From: Vibrio jasicida CAIM 1864 = LMG 25398
GTDB taxonomy: Bacteria; Pseudomonadota; Gammaproteobacteria; Enterobacterales; Vibrionaceae
NCBI RefSeq assembly: GCF_000400365.1
Contig: NZ_BAOG01000014.1
Location: forward strand, 62,001 to 126,000
Direction of reading: 5' to 3'
Length of the DNA: 64,000 nucleotides
Part shown: one piece after another, positions 45,672-56,375 of the stretch
How positions within the stretch are numbered: position 1 is the first letter of the stretch
Layout of the letters: every line of letters begins with the position of its first letter
Program-made: the position numbers and the translations under genes
Notes under the pieces: generated by a model
The model's database searches: none
The model's input: the letters and a program-made list of their open reading frames with translations, nothing else
What the model was told of the DNA's origin: nothing

Positions 45672-45836
45672 TTATTTGTTACTGAGTTTGTTCTCTAGGT
45701 CATTCTGTACGATTTTAATTGCTTTTAATGCGGTTTCAGGTTCGATTTCATTCGACTCTAACAAGTAAATCAAATCGACGGCTAACTTCACCTCTTCTGG
45801 GGCATCATCGAGCGGAGATTTTGGTTGGTCAGTCAT
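45672..45836 (-). CDS. rsmS: RsmS/YbaM family (DUF2496) small protein
   Basis: Small protein of 54 residues. It closely follows the YbaM pattern, with Asp-Ala-Pro-Glu-Glu-Val-Lys-Leu-Ala-Val-Asp-Leu-Ile-Tyr-Leu-Leu-Glu in the first half. In Pectobacterium a member (RsmS) affects virulence and secondary metabolism; its mechanism is not known. The start codon overlaps the priC stop by one base (TAATG), so translation is coupled. The priC-ybaM pair is also adjacent in E. coli. Confidence 0.9.
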   Translation of the reverse strand: MTDQPKSPLDDAPEEVKLAVDLIYLLESNEIEPETALKAIKIVQNDLENKLSNK

Positions 45837-46381
45837 TACTGGTTCTTTTCCCTGTGTGTGATTTGATTTTCTAACTTAAGCAGCGCTGCTTCGCATCGTT
45901 CTAATCGTTGTTCTGTTGCTAAAAGTACTTTCTGCGCTTCAGCACGAGCAAAGCTTGGGGAAAACTCAACAGCTCTCTCTTTCTCCAGCACCATTTCTCG
46001 TAATCGACGAGCCCACTCTTGGTGTTGAGCTAGTTCTTGATACAAGACATTAATTGGCTTTCTAAAGTGACTGCTGTGTTTTACTTCGTTTTTGCGAATT
46101 TTTGTGGTGGAAATTTCACGCTGAATTGCGCCAATTTGCGCGACTAATCTTTCAGTTAAGTACTCTGCTCGTAATGCCGTGAGCTTTTGCTCCTTTTGCT
46201 CGCGTACAATCGAATCAAGTGTTGCTGTTGCTTCTTTTACGCAGGGTACGAGTAGTCGAGAGCGGCAGTGGAACAAACGCTCATCAAACAAAGGAACATG
46301 GTGTTCTCCACGCTGACGGTCAAGCATTGCAGCCTGTTTAGACATTTGTTCTAGATGTTCTGAGAGCTGGCTGATGTTCAT
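45836..46381 (-). CDS. priC: Primosomal replication protein PriC
   Basis: Helical DNA-binding protein that helps reload the DnaB helicase at stalled forks (the PriC restart pathway). The 181-residue product is all-helical and rich in Arg, Gln and Leu, with long coiled-coil-like stretches (about 65-110 and 140-178), as in E. coli PriC. It begins with a Ile-x-x-Leu-x-x-Leu-x-x-Met heptad pattern. The start at 46381 overlaps the yfcA stop in an ATGA. The family is poorly conserved, so the call also uses the rsmS neighbour, which is shared with E. coli. Confidence 0.82.
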   Translation of the reverse strand: MNISQLSEHLEQMSKQAAMLDRQRGEHHVPLFDERLFHCRSRLLVPCVKEATATLDSIVREQKEQKLTALRAEYLTERLVAQIGAIQREISTTKIRKNEVKHSSHFRKPINVLYQELAQHQEWARRLREMVLEKERAVEFSPSFARAEAQKVLLATEQRLERCEAALLKLENQITHREKNQ

Positions 46382-47163
46382 GTTAATCCTACAAACCATG
46401 CATCGTAAGCGAGTTTAATGGCAAGCACGCTAACAACGGTAACAAAGACCGGACGTATGAACTTAGCACCAAAGTGGATTGCTGAATGCGCGCCAACAAA
46501 AGCACCAGCCATTAAACAGACGCCCATTGTTAAGCCTAGTACCCAGTTGATGTGTCCTAATACGGCAAATGTAACCAATGAAGTAAAGTTACTGGTAAAG
46601 TTCATTGCTTTAGCCAAACCAGACGCAAGCAAGATATTGAGTCGGTATAAGGCCATGGAACTCACCGTCCAAAAAGCCCCAGTTCCTGGCCCCGCTAAAC
46701 CATCATAAAAGCCTATCGATAAGCCTTGCATATACTGCTTTTTATTTAGCATCGGACAAGGTTCGGGAGTTGGGCTTTGATGAGTCGACTGTGGTGGTTT
46801 ATGGAAAACAGTATACATCGCAGCAGCGAGAATGATCAGCGGCAGCGCTTTCTCTAACCATTCTGTACTAATTGCATCAACAAATAGCGTTCCTAGTGTT
46901 GCACCAACAAGAGTGGCAACAAACGCTCTGCCCCAGCACTGGGGCTTAAAAAGACGTTTCTTATAGTAAGTATAGGCCGCCGTCGAAGAGGCAAAAGAGG
47001 CAGCTAACTTATTGGTGCCCAATGCGATGTGGGGAGGCAGCCCTAACGACAGTAACGCGGGAACAGTCAGCATACCACCACCGCCAGCAACAGCATCGAT
47101 AAATCCAGCAACAAAAGCGACTAGCGCCAACACCAACAGCATGGTTGGCTCAATCATTTCCAT
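46378..47163 (-). CDS. yfcA: TSUP family (TauE/SafE) membrane transporter YfcA
   Basis: Inner-membrane protein of 261 residues with about eight helices. The first helix has the YfcA pattern Ala-Gly-Phe-Ile-Asp-Ala-Val-Ala-Gly-Gly-Gly-Gly near residues 18-29, followed by Leu-Gly-Thr-Asn-Lys-Leu near 48. The internal repeat typical of the family is seen as Gly-Phe-Tyr-Asp-Gly-Leu-Ala-Gly-Pro-Gly-Thr-Gly near 133-144. Family members export sulfite, sulfoacetate or other organosulfur anions; the substrate here is unknown. It leads the translationally coupled yfcA-priC-rsmS operon and is 14 bases from the dinG stop. Confidence 0.85.
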   Translation of the reverse strand: MEMIEPTMLLVLALVAFVAGFIDAVAGGGGMLTVPALLSLGLPPHIALGTNKLAASFASSTAAYTYYKKRLFKPQCWGRAFVATLVGATLGTLFVDAISTEWLEKALPLIILAAAMYTVFHKPPQSTHQSPTPEPCPMLNKKQYMQGLSIGFYDGLAGPGTGAFWTVSSMALYRLNILLASGLAKAMNFTSNFTSLVTFAVLGHINWVLGLTMGVCLMAGAFVGAHSAIHFGAKFIRPVFVTVVSVLAIKLAYDAWFVGLT

Positions 47164-47177
47164 AAATAGTTATTCTT

Positions 47178-49253
47178 TTAATATTCTATTTTGCGTTTAA
47201 ACGGAGGAAGCGAATCAATCAGAGCTTGTCCGTAGCGTTTTGTTATCAAGCGTCTGTCGAGGATGGTCACTCTACCAGAATCTCGTTCTTTGCGCAGTAA
47301 TCGACCAACGCTTTGGATCAGCTTTTTACTTGCATCTGGAACCGTGATTTGCATAAACGGGTTACCACCCTTTTTCTCGATGTACTCCGAGTGTGCTTGT
47401 TCAACTGGAGAAGTAGGGACCCCAAATGGAATTTTTGTGATAATGAGGTTTTCCAATAGCTCTCCAGGTAAATCAAGGCCTTCAGAAAAGCTGCCTGTAC
47501 CAAAAAGGATGCTGGTTTTCTGCTTATCAATGAGCCTTTTATGTTTTTTTAGAATTTCTGTTCGTGAACTTTCGCCTTGAACTTGCAACGCCCAACCTCG
47601 TTTTATGAAACCAGCATTGAGTGCATCAGCAACTTGGTTCATCTGCCAATAAGAGGAGAATAATACCAAGTTCGCTTTATTGTCTTCTAAATACTTAGGC
47701 AAAATTTCAATAAGATATTCAGTAAACTGCGGTGCCTGCGGTTCATACTTCATTGCTGGTATCAGCAGTTCGGCTTGATTCTGATAATCGAAAGGAGACG
47801 CTAGTGCCAAAAACTGTGTTCCTGAGTCCGGTTTGGCGTCAACGCCCACTTGATGGCAAAAGTAATTAAATGAGTTTAGTGCTCGCATAGTGGCAGAAAC
47901 CAATACGGCGCCGATGCAACGACTCCAGATTTGTTGGTCTAGTTGCCATCCAATTTCCAACGGGGAAACGCTGACAATAAAATCGCCTTCACGATCTGGG
48001 TGTTTTTCTAACCAGCGCGCAAGAGGTGCACCTTTGTCTCGGCTTGGCTCGGCCATTAAACGCCAGACTTGAGCTAGGTTTTCCAAACGTTGGATGTAAA
48101 ACCCTAACTCAGCCAAAGCTGGTTCCGCCAATCTTGATGAAAGTTCGCCATCTTTAACGCGCTCAGCTATTAGATCGGCGATCTTTGCGACGCTTTGGTT
48201 TGCCTTTTTGCTTAGTTGTTTTAAATCTTTTGATTGATTTTCCAACCAAGTCGGTAGCTCACCATGTTCAAAACGGTATATCCCTTCCTCAAACTGGGCT
48301 GGATCAAACTGTTTAGTCAGTTGGGTCAACGCAGGAATCAGTTCCTGTACGGATTCTTGTAGATCATTACGGAATCGACCAACACGTTTTTCATCTGTTA
48401 ACGAAGAAAATTTGGTGATTGACTGGTTGAGCTTTTCTAACCAAGCAGCTGCACCTTTTAAACTGGCTGACGCAGAAGCGTGATCGCGAGCGACATGAGG
48501 TAGATGATGAGCTTCGTCAAACACGTAAATTGTGTTTTCTGGCTCAGGGAGGATCACTCCACCACCCAAATCTGCATCGGCCATTACGAGTGAATGATTG
48601 GCGATAATGACGTCATTTTTATCCAACTCTGCTCGAGCTTTTTGAAAAGGGCAGCCTCGGTGTGCTGGTAAGCTGTTGTTACAGCTGTGCTTATCACTGA
48701 CAATAAGTTGCCATAACTGATCATCTATTGGTTTCGGCCAAGAGTCTCGGTCGCCATCCCACTTCCCTTGAGCGAGGGAGCGATACATGGTTTCCAGTAG
48801 CTCAATATCTTTCTTCTTCGGTTTAGTTTCAAACATCGCTAACTGGCCGCCATCGACACCACTTGCCGTCGCGAGTTTTTCAGCACAACAATAACGCTGT
48901 CGACCTTTTGCAAGAATAAAAGAAAACTCTCGATCGGTGATACGACGAAAAAGAGGCAGGTCTTTATTCACCAACTGTTCTTGTAGAGCGACGGTGGCTG
49001 TTGAGATCACTACTTTACGATTGTTATAAACCGCCACAGGAATCGCTGCCATCAGATAAGAGAGTGATTTACCGATGCCAGTACCAGCTTCTGCAATCAA
49101 CATGCGATTTGACTTGTGGTATTGCCCGCATAGTGTTTTCGCAATTTCTGCAACTAAGTAGTTTTGTGCTCTTCGTGGAACAAAATTATCAAGCTGCGCT
49201 TGTAAGTTTTGGTAACTGGTGCGAATCGATTTTTGAATGTTACTGGTTAGCAT
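47178..49253 (-). CDS. dinG: ATP-dependent DNA helicase DinG
   Basis: XPD-like 5'-3' SF2 helicase with an iron-sulfur cluster, which unwinds R-loops, D-loops and G-quadruplexes. The 691-residue product has Walker A Glu-Ala-Gly-Thr-Gly-Ile-Gly-Lys-Ser near residue 55 and a DEAH box (Asp-Glu-Ala-His-His) near 248. Four cysteines are placed for the cluster: one near 118, then Cys-Asn-Asn-Ser...Gly-Cys-Pro-Phe near 190-205. Motif VI-like Gln-Ser-Val-Gly-Arg-Leu-Leu-Arg lies near 660. The start at 49253 gives the family N-terminus; the frame from 49289 is too long. In E. coli dinG is LexA-regulated; I see no clear LexA box here. Confidence 0.92.
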   Translation of the reverse strand: MLTSNIQKSIRTSYQNLQAQLDNFVPRRAQNYLVAEIAKTLCGQYHKSNRMLIAEAGTGIGKSLSYLMAAIPVAVYNNRKVVISTATVALQEQLVNKDLPLFRRITDREFSFILAKGRQRYCCAEKLATASGVDGGQLAMFETKPKKKDIELLETMYRSLAQGKWDGDRDSWPKPIDDQLWQLIVSDKHSCNNSLPAHRGCPFQKARAELDKNDVIIANHSLVMADADLGGGVILPEPENTIYVFDEAHHLPHVARDHASASASLKGAAAWLEKLNQSITKFSSLTDEKRVGRFRNDLQESVQELIPALTQLTKQFDPAQFEEGIYRFEHGELPTWLENQSKDLKQLSKKANQSVAKIADLIAERVKDGELSSRLAEPALAELGFYIQRLENLAQVWRLMAEPSRDKGAPLARWLEKHPDREGDFIVSVSPLEIGWQLDQQIWSRCIGAVLVSATMRALNSFNYFCHQVGVDAKPDSGTQFLALASPFDYQNQAELLIPAMKYEPQAPQFTEYLIEILPKYLEDNKANLVLFSSYWQMNQVADALNAGFIKRGWALQVQGESSRTEILKKHKRLIDKQKTSILFGTGSFSEGLDLPGELLENLIITKIPFGVPTSPVEQAHSEYIEKKGGNPFMQITVPDASKKLIQSVGRLLRKERDSGRVTILDRRLITKRYGQALIDSLPPFKRKIEY

Positions 49254-49667
49254 ACGGGCCTCAAATGCGTTGGAGGCGCATAGTAGCACACATCACTAGT
49301 TGTACTGTAGTTCACAAAACGGAATGCTTTTATGATAAATATCGATCTTGTTCACAAAAAAATATTGAACCTAAACTAAATGAAAATAATTTCATTAGTC
49401 GAAAAATATAAAACTTCAAAAATGATACCTTTGTAGTGTTTTCTTCTAAAGTTTATTGTTGTATGGCAATTGAAAGGTGTTTTCTATTTGTTATTAATGA
49501 ATTACTAAATTAAGAAAAATCAAGTTCATTGTTTAGAACTTCATCGAATATTTTAAATGTAAATGCACAAGGCTTTGTATTTAAAGGATATTTTTGTTTT
49601 TTGATAAAACTATTTAGAAAATTTGACAGTCAGAATAATCTTTTGCACTCTAGTGCCCAGATTTTGT
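49254..49667. other. AT-rich intergenic region between dinG and the porin
   Basis: No supportable gene. It contains a TTGACA at 49623-49628 without a good -10 partner, and the inverted repeat GCACT-ct-AGTGC at 49645-49656. The long AT-rich stretch is what one expects for binding of H-NS or ToxR-type regulators, which control Vibrio porins, but no defined site can be named. Confidence 0.5.
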
Positions 49668-49704
49668 AGGTAAAGCATTGTTACGTTTCGATAACAAGCT
49701 ACCT
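49668..49704 (+). promoter_or_regulatory. Hairpin in the porin 5' leader
   Basis: AGGTA...GC...TTGTTA at 49668-49683 pairs with TAACAA-GC-TACCT at 49692-49704, giving a stem of about 13 pairs with two small bulges and an 8-base loop. It lies about 65 bases before the porin start and is probably in its untranslated leader. Confidence 0.45.
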
Positions 49705-49769
49705 CAAAAATATAAAAAAAGGGAATCGGACAAGGATATCCCGAACTAAGAAAAGGCAGTGGATTAAAT

Positions 49770-50795
49770 ATGAAAAAGACTCTTTTAGCACTAGCGGTTG
49801 CTGCTACAGCAACTACTGTGAATGCGGCTGAAGTATTCAAATCTGACGAAGGTTCTGTAGATTTCTACGGTCAGCTACGTCCAACTCTTCTATTCCTAGA
49901 CAGCACAGACCACACTGCAGAGCTAAACACTAGCTCTTCACGTATGGGTGTAAACGGTGTTTACGTTGTAAACGATAGCCTAAAAGTTCTAGGTGAAGTT
50001 GAAATCGGTGTAGCTCTAGGTGATAACTACGGCGCTGGTGCTGATTCAAGTGAGCGTACTGACGACACTGTATTCGTTCGTCGCCACATCTTCGGTTTCG
50101 ACATGGGCGAAATGGGTACTATCCGCTTCGGTAAAGAAGGTACTTTCGCAGATGACGTTTACGGTGCGGATTACTCTTACTTCTTCGGTGGCTCTGCTCT
50201 ACTTTACGGACACGAGTGGAACAACGACTCTCAAATTAAATACGCATTCGAAAACGACGCATTCTGGCTAAAAGCGGGTTACGCTCTAGGCGAGAAAGAC
50301 AAGAACGAAGAAGTTCGTGAAGTATTCGTAGGTAAGTCTTTCGGTGACCTATCTATGCACGCTGGTATCCTTTCTTCTGTAAACAAGATTGCGGTAAACA
50401 AGGTTGCTCACGATTCAGAAAACCTATCTTTTGAAGTAACTGGTGAGTACGCTCTAGGTGAGCACACTCTTGGTGCAACATACTACTACAACGAAGACGA
50501 GAACAAGATCTCAGACGAGACTGTTGATTCTCACGGTATCTCTCTAGCAGGTATGTTTGCAGTAGCTCCTAAGACAACTCTTTACTCTGGTTACGAGCTA
50601 GTAATGTCTTCTTCTGACCAAGCTGGTACTGTAGACGGTGATGATTCACGTTTCTACGCTGGTGTTGAGTACAAGTTCTCTAAATGGGCTCGCGTATTCG
50701 TTGAAGGCGCATACGTATTTGAAGAAACTTCAACTGACAACGTGAAGACAGACAGCAAAACTGACTTCGGTGTTGGTGCACGTTTCTACTGGTAA
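49770..50795 (+). CDS. ompT: OmpT-like general porin
   Basis: Trimeric outer-membrane porin. The 341-residue precursor has a 20-residue signal peptide cut after Val-Asn-Ala. It is followed by Asp-Phe-Tyr-Gly-Gln-Leu-Arg near residue 31, a typical first porin strand, and ends in Phe-Tyr-Trp, with aromatic terminal residue. Strands such as Met-Gly-Val-Asn-Gly, Phe-Gly-Lys-Glu-Gly and Val-Gly-Ala-Arg-Phe-Tyr-Trp mark a 16-strand barrel. Codon use is strongly biased to the set favoured in highly expressed genes. The dinG neighbour and sequence style fit V. cholerae OmpT, which ToxR represses and CRP activates; OmpU-like or other porins cannot be fully excluded. Confidence 0.7.
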   Translation: MKKTLLALAVAATATTVNAAEVFKSDEGSVDFYGQLRPTLLFLDSTDHTAELNTSSSRMGVNGVYVVNDSLKVLGEVEIGVALGDNYGAGADSSERTDDTVFVRRHIFGFDMGEMGTIRFGKEGTFADDVYGADYSYFFGGSALLYGHEWNNDSQIKYAFENDAFWLKAGYALGEKDKNEEVREVFVGKSFGDLSMHAGILSSVNKIAVNKVAHDSENLSFEVTGEYALGEHTLGATYYYNEDENKISDETVDSHGISLAGMFAVAPKTTLYSGYELVMSSSDQAGTVDGDDSRFYAGVEYKFSKWARVFVEGAYVFEETSTDNVKTDSKTDFGVGARFYW

Positions 50796-50817
50796 TCAAA
50801 ACCCAGTTTGATATTGT

Positions 50818-50846
50818 AAGACCCAGCTTTATGCTGGGTCTTTTAC
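50818..50846 (+). terminator. Terminator after the porin gene
   Basis: AAGACCCAGC and GCTGGGTCTT pair around a TTTAT loop, followed by TTTT, 22 bases after the stop. Confidence 0.9.
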
Positions 50847-50871
50847 TATTGGAGATAAGGATTTAATTTCT

Positions 50872-51549
50872 ATGCAGTTATCATTAAAAGTGGCAATCAC
50901 ACTTTCTGTTCTAGCCAGTACAAACTTATATGCTGCAACGACCTTGGTGGTTCCTGAAGACGTAAAATTACTTGCGGTAAATATGGAGAAGCCAAAGTTG
51001 GAGGGTGGTTTGTTTTCGGATGAGAAAACAATAGAGATTCCTGACGGTACCAACCAAATTGTCTTCAAGTATCAACCAGAATTTGAGATTGGTGATGATA
51101 TCAAAGGGGTTTATGGTGACGCCATTATTGCCAAGTTTGATGTAAAAGACGAAGAACTGAAATTTGAACTACCAAAGTTCAAAACCTACCGCCAAGCACA
51201 AACCAACATCTCTCCTTTAGAGTGGCAACTACTAGACTCTAAAGGCCAGCCAATCGACCTTGTTGAAGACGTTCTTGAGTCCGATGGCGTTCAAATTGGT
51301 CGTAACTATGCTCAGGAAGCTCGCAACTATAATATTGCAGGCGGTGTCGCTGGGGTTGCTGTGACATATGTGACAGTAAACCAACACAGCCAAGCTGTTA
51401 CAGGCGTAGAGCCTAAAGCGGTTGCGGTAGTCGACACGAAATCTGCGACTGCACAAGACAGCCAAATGGTTGATCTACTTAAGACGATGTACCAAAAGGC
51501 CACTCCACAAGAAAAAGAAACCTTTAAAAAGTGGGTTGCTCAACAATAA
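50872..51549 (+). CDS. DUF2057 (UPF0319, YccT-like) secreted protein
   Basis: Periplasmic protein of 225 residues and unknown function. A signal peptide ends after Tyr-Ala-Ala near residue 22. The mature part opens with the family pattern Thr-Leu-Val-Val-Pro-Glu-Asp-Val-Lys-Leu-Leu-Ala-Val-Asn, then Pro-Asp-Gly-Thr-Asn-Gln-Ile-Val-Phe-Lys-Tyr near 63. The C-terminal 60 residues include an Ala/Val-rich stretch that could be a helix and a final segment rich in Gln and Lys. It lies 26 bases after the porin terminator, so partial read-through could express it with the porin. DUF2057 proteins occur in the same place in other vibrios. Confidence 0.8.
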   Translation: MQLSLKVAITLSVLASTNLYAATTLVVPEDVKLLAVNMEKPKLEGGLFSDEKTIEIPDGTNQIVFKYQPEFEIGDDIKGVYGDAIIAKFDVKDEELKFELPKFKTYRQAQTNISPLEWQLLDSKGQPIDLVEDVLESDGVQIGRNYAQEARNYNIAGGVAGVAVTYVTVNQHSQAVTGVEPKAVAVVDTKSATAQDSQMVDLLKTMYQKATPQEKETFKKWVAQQ

Positions 51550-51573
51550 TCGTTATTAGTAACGATAAAAACT

Positions 51574-51605
51574 AAAAAAGCAGGCAAAAGTCTGCTTTTA
51601 TGTTT
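51574..51605. terminator. Bidirectional terminator between the DUF2057 gene and rluE
   Basis: AAAAGCAG and CTGCTTTT pair with an 8-base loop; A and T runs flank both sides, serving the two convergent genes. Confidence 0.8.
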
Positions 51606-51613
51606 TTTGATGT

Positions 51614-52324
51614 TTATTGTTGGAGCGTTATTTCTTTCCACTCGCCAGGTTTGAGGTTGTGTAACTCAATCCCTCCCATCGAGTAGCGTACGAGTCGCAG
51701 TGTCGGAAAACCGATATGTGCAGTCATACGTCTTACCTGACGGTTTCTTCCTTCTATGATAGTAATCGCTAACCACGTTGTTGGAATGTTTGCTCGGAAT
51801 CGGACAGGTGGAGTCCTATCCCAGATCTCTGGTTCAGGCATCACTTCTACTTTTGCTGGTAAGGTCATGCCATCTTTTAGCTCTACGCCTTTACGTAGCA
51901 TCTCCAAGTCTTCTTCTTTAGGGGCTCCATCCACTTGTACCCAGTAAGTTTTTGGTGATTTTGATTGGGGCTGCGTCAACTTCGCTTGCAAAATGCCATC
52001 GTTTGTTAAGACCATCAATCCTTCGCTGTCTCGATCTAAGCGGCCTGCGGCATACACATTTTTCACTGGAATAAAGTCGGCTAGCGTTTTGCGACCATCT
52101 CCATCAGTGAACTGGCTCAACGTGTCATACGGCTTATTAAAAATGATCACTCTGCGATCTTCTAAGGCAATGCGTGGCTTAGATGTTTTTGAAGCGCGGG
52201 CAGGGCGACTTTGTCGATTTTTCGCTTGTCCATTTGAGTGGTTTGCTTTTCCAGAGCGTTTAAAATGACTCGTTTTCGATTGGTGAGTACCGCGACCTTT
52301 TTCATGACCCGAGCGAGATGACAT
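51614..52324 (-). CDS. rluE: 23S rRNA pseudouridine(2457) synthase RluE
   Basis: Makes pseudouridine 2457 in 23S rRNA. The 236-residue product has a basic N-terminal tail (about 1-50, rich in Lys, Arg, Ser) and a RsuA/RluB-type catalytic domain. It shows Phe-Asn-Lys-Pro-Tyr-Asp near 62, the catalytic [11 protein letters not shown] near 92-102, and [10 protein letters not shown] near 190. It lacks an S4 domain, as expected for RluE. The divergent icd neighbour is as in E. coli. The basic tail is longer than in E. coli, so a later start is possible, but ATG 52324 is the first in frame. Confidence 0.92.
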   Translation of the reverse strand: MSSRSGHEKGRGTHQSKTSHFKRSGKANHSNGQAKNRQSRPARASKTSKPRIALEDRRVIIFNKPYDTLSQFTDGDGRKTLADFIPVKNVYAAGRLDRDSEGLMVLTNDGILQAKLTQPQSKSPKTYWVQVDGAPKEEDLEMLRKGVELKDGMTLPAKVEVMPEPEIWDRTPPVRFRANIPTTWLAITIIEGRNRQVRRMTAHIGFPTLRLVRYSMGGIELHNLKPGEWKEITLQQ

Positions 52325-54920
<2,596 letters not shown>

Positions 54921-54928
54921 GCATTGAT

Positions 54929-54956
54929 TTCGCGCTATTTCGGTAGCGCGTTTTTA
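54929..54956 (+). terminator. Terminator after icd
   Basis: CGCGCTA and TAGCGCG pair with a 6-base loop, then TTTTT. Confidence 0.88.
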
Positions 54957-54986
54957 TGTTACTTAGTTTAGTGCTCTTACAAACGT

Positions 54987-55015
54987 AATAAACCCGCTCA
55001 TAGGCGGGTTTATTT
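54987..55015. terminator. Second, bidirectional terminator between icd and cspD
   Basis: AATAAACCCGC and GCGGGTTTATT are perfect complements with a short loop; T-rich on both sides. A further 9-bp inverted repeat, CATAACACT/AGTGTTATG, lies at 55023-55053. The convergent cspD gene ends at 55090. Confidence 0.8.
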
Positions 55016-55089
55016 TTCTCTTCATAACACTAGAAGGTAAAGCCAGTGTTATGAGAGCAAATGGTTTTGTCTTTCCGACAGCGCTCTAG

Positions 55090-55308
55090 TTATTTGGCTT
55101 GGGCTTCTATTGGAACAACGCTGCTAGCGTGTGAGCCCTTTGGACCTTTTTCAATCTCGTATGAGACTTGTTGGCCTGCTTTCAGTGTACGATAACCGTC
55201 CATTTGGATAGTTGAGTAGTGGGCAAAGATGTCTCCTTCCTCTTCATCTGAACAGATAAACCCAAATCCTTTGGCATTGTTAAACCACTTTACTGTACCT
55301 GTAGCCAT
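55090..55308 (-). CDS. cspD: Cold-shock-like protein CspD
   Basis: Single-stranded nucleic-acid-binding protein of 72 residues, which in E. coli inhibits replication in stationary phase. The OB-fold has RNP1 Lys-Gly-Phe-Gly-Phe-Ile near residue 14 and RNP2-like Asp-Ile-Phe-Ala-His-Tyr near 28; the latter has Tyr-Ser-Thr-Ile in the CspD style rather than the Val-His-Phe-Ser of CspA. The start at 55308 matches the family (Met-Ala-Thr-Gly-Thr-Val-Lys-Trp-Phe). It lies divergent to clpS-clpA, as in E. coli. Confidence 0.93.
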   Translation of the reverse strand: MATGTVKWFNNAKGFGFICSDEEEGDIFAHYSTIQMDGYRTLKAGQQVSYEIEKGPKGSHASSVVPIEAQAK

Positions 55309-56006
55309 GCTTTTACATCCCTCATGCATTTTTTACTGATGTTGTTACAACACCAAGCCATACCTTTAGCTTGGTCTCATTGCTAGCGTTCACTAACACA
55401 CGTCGAGTTGGGCACTTCCATATTCATCAAATTGTTAGAAATCCAACAAATTCAAAATGAGGATTTATGCATCAACACTTTCCACTGTAGTCAATGAATT
55501 CTGACAGTCAATAGTCAAAGGCGACAATCGGAAACATTATTGAAAACAAATCACTTTTGAGATTAACAATTTTGCAAAGTGTTTCTGCCGCATGCGTAAG
55601 CTTTTAGTTAAAAGGACTGCAAGGTGTTGATATAGGGGGGAGGCATACTAACCAAGTTGATTACATTAGAAGATTCTACTGAATGAATAAAAAATGACGT
55701 TTTCGTGATAAATAACCGATTATCAACCATTAAATGTGATCTTCTTTCTTATCGGAGCACTAATTAATATAAGTGAAGTGAGTCGAAATTTGGTAAACAC
55801 AACCGCAAAAATAAGCATGTGTTGGGATAAAAATCTTTTATTTGCGCCCCTGCCAGAGGTGCATTAGTCTCTATGTAAGGACATAAATTTTATCTATCAA
55901 AGTCCAATTAGGTGCCACATCTCACTACACCGCATGGCATGCTTATGGTAGATTGTTTTTATAGGTTAAAAACATCAACCCTTTGATACGATATCTTTGA
56001 ATTGCC
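55309..56006. other. Long intergenic region between cspD and clpS
   Basis: About 700 bases without a supportable gene. Near cspD is a hairpin in its leader, ACCAAGC/GCTTGGT (55352-55375). In the middle TGATAA-N8-TTATCA (55706-55725) is a small palindrome. The clpS start at 56007 is preceded only by an ATTGCC stretch, with a GATACG upstream, so its ribosome-binding site is weak. An unrecognised small RNA could fit in this gap, but nothing shows one. Confidence 0.4.
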
Positions 56007-56327
56007 ATGAGTAAAAATTTTGAATGGGTGACTCCAGACTCTGATCTTCTGGAGCGAGAAAGTACGAAAGTTCAGCCACCTAAGCTGTACAACGTAGTTC
56101 TAAACAATGATGACTACACACCTATGGATTTCGTCATAGAGGTACTTGAGCGATTCTTCTCGCATGATATTGATAAAGCAACGCAAATCATGCTCAAGAT
56201 CCACTATGAAGGAAAGGCAATCTGTGGCACATATAGCGCAGAGATTGCTGAGACAAAAGTAGCGCAAGTGACGATGTACTCAAGGGAAAATGAGCATCCG
56301 CTACTATGTACTATGGAGCAAGCGTAA
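56007..56327 (+). CDS. clpS: ClpS, N-end-rule adaptor for ClpAP
   Basis: Adaptor that captures proteins with N-terminal Leu, Phe, Tyr or Trp and hands them to ClpA. The 106-residue product has a flexible N-terminal tail (about 1-25) and the core with [11 protein letters not shown] near residues 31-41, where Asn and Asp bind the degron amino terminus. His near 66 (Lys-Ile-His-Tyr-Glu-Gly) is also conserved for binding. clpA follows 48 bases downstream. Confidence 0.95.
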   Translation: MSKNFEWVTPDSDLLERESTKVQPPKLYNVVLNNDDYTPMDFVIEVLERFFSHDIDKATQIMLKIHYEGKAICGTYSAEIAETKVAQVTMYSRENEHPLLCTMEQA

Positions 56328-56375
56328 TAAGAAGACTTGCTCGAGCAACCAAAGTTGTTCTTTCGGGAGGTACTT

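Noticed and set aside
49001..49411. 136-codon plus-strand open frame overlapping the dinG start
   Set aside because: It is antisense to dinG for most of its length and resembles no family.
49623..49651. TTGACA promoter for the porin
   Set aside because: No acceptable -10 element at 16-18 bases; kept only as a remark.
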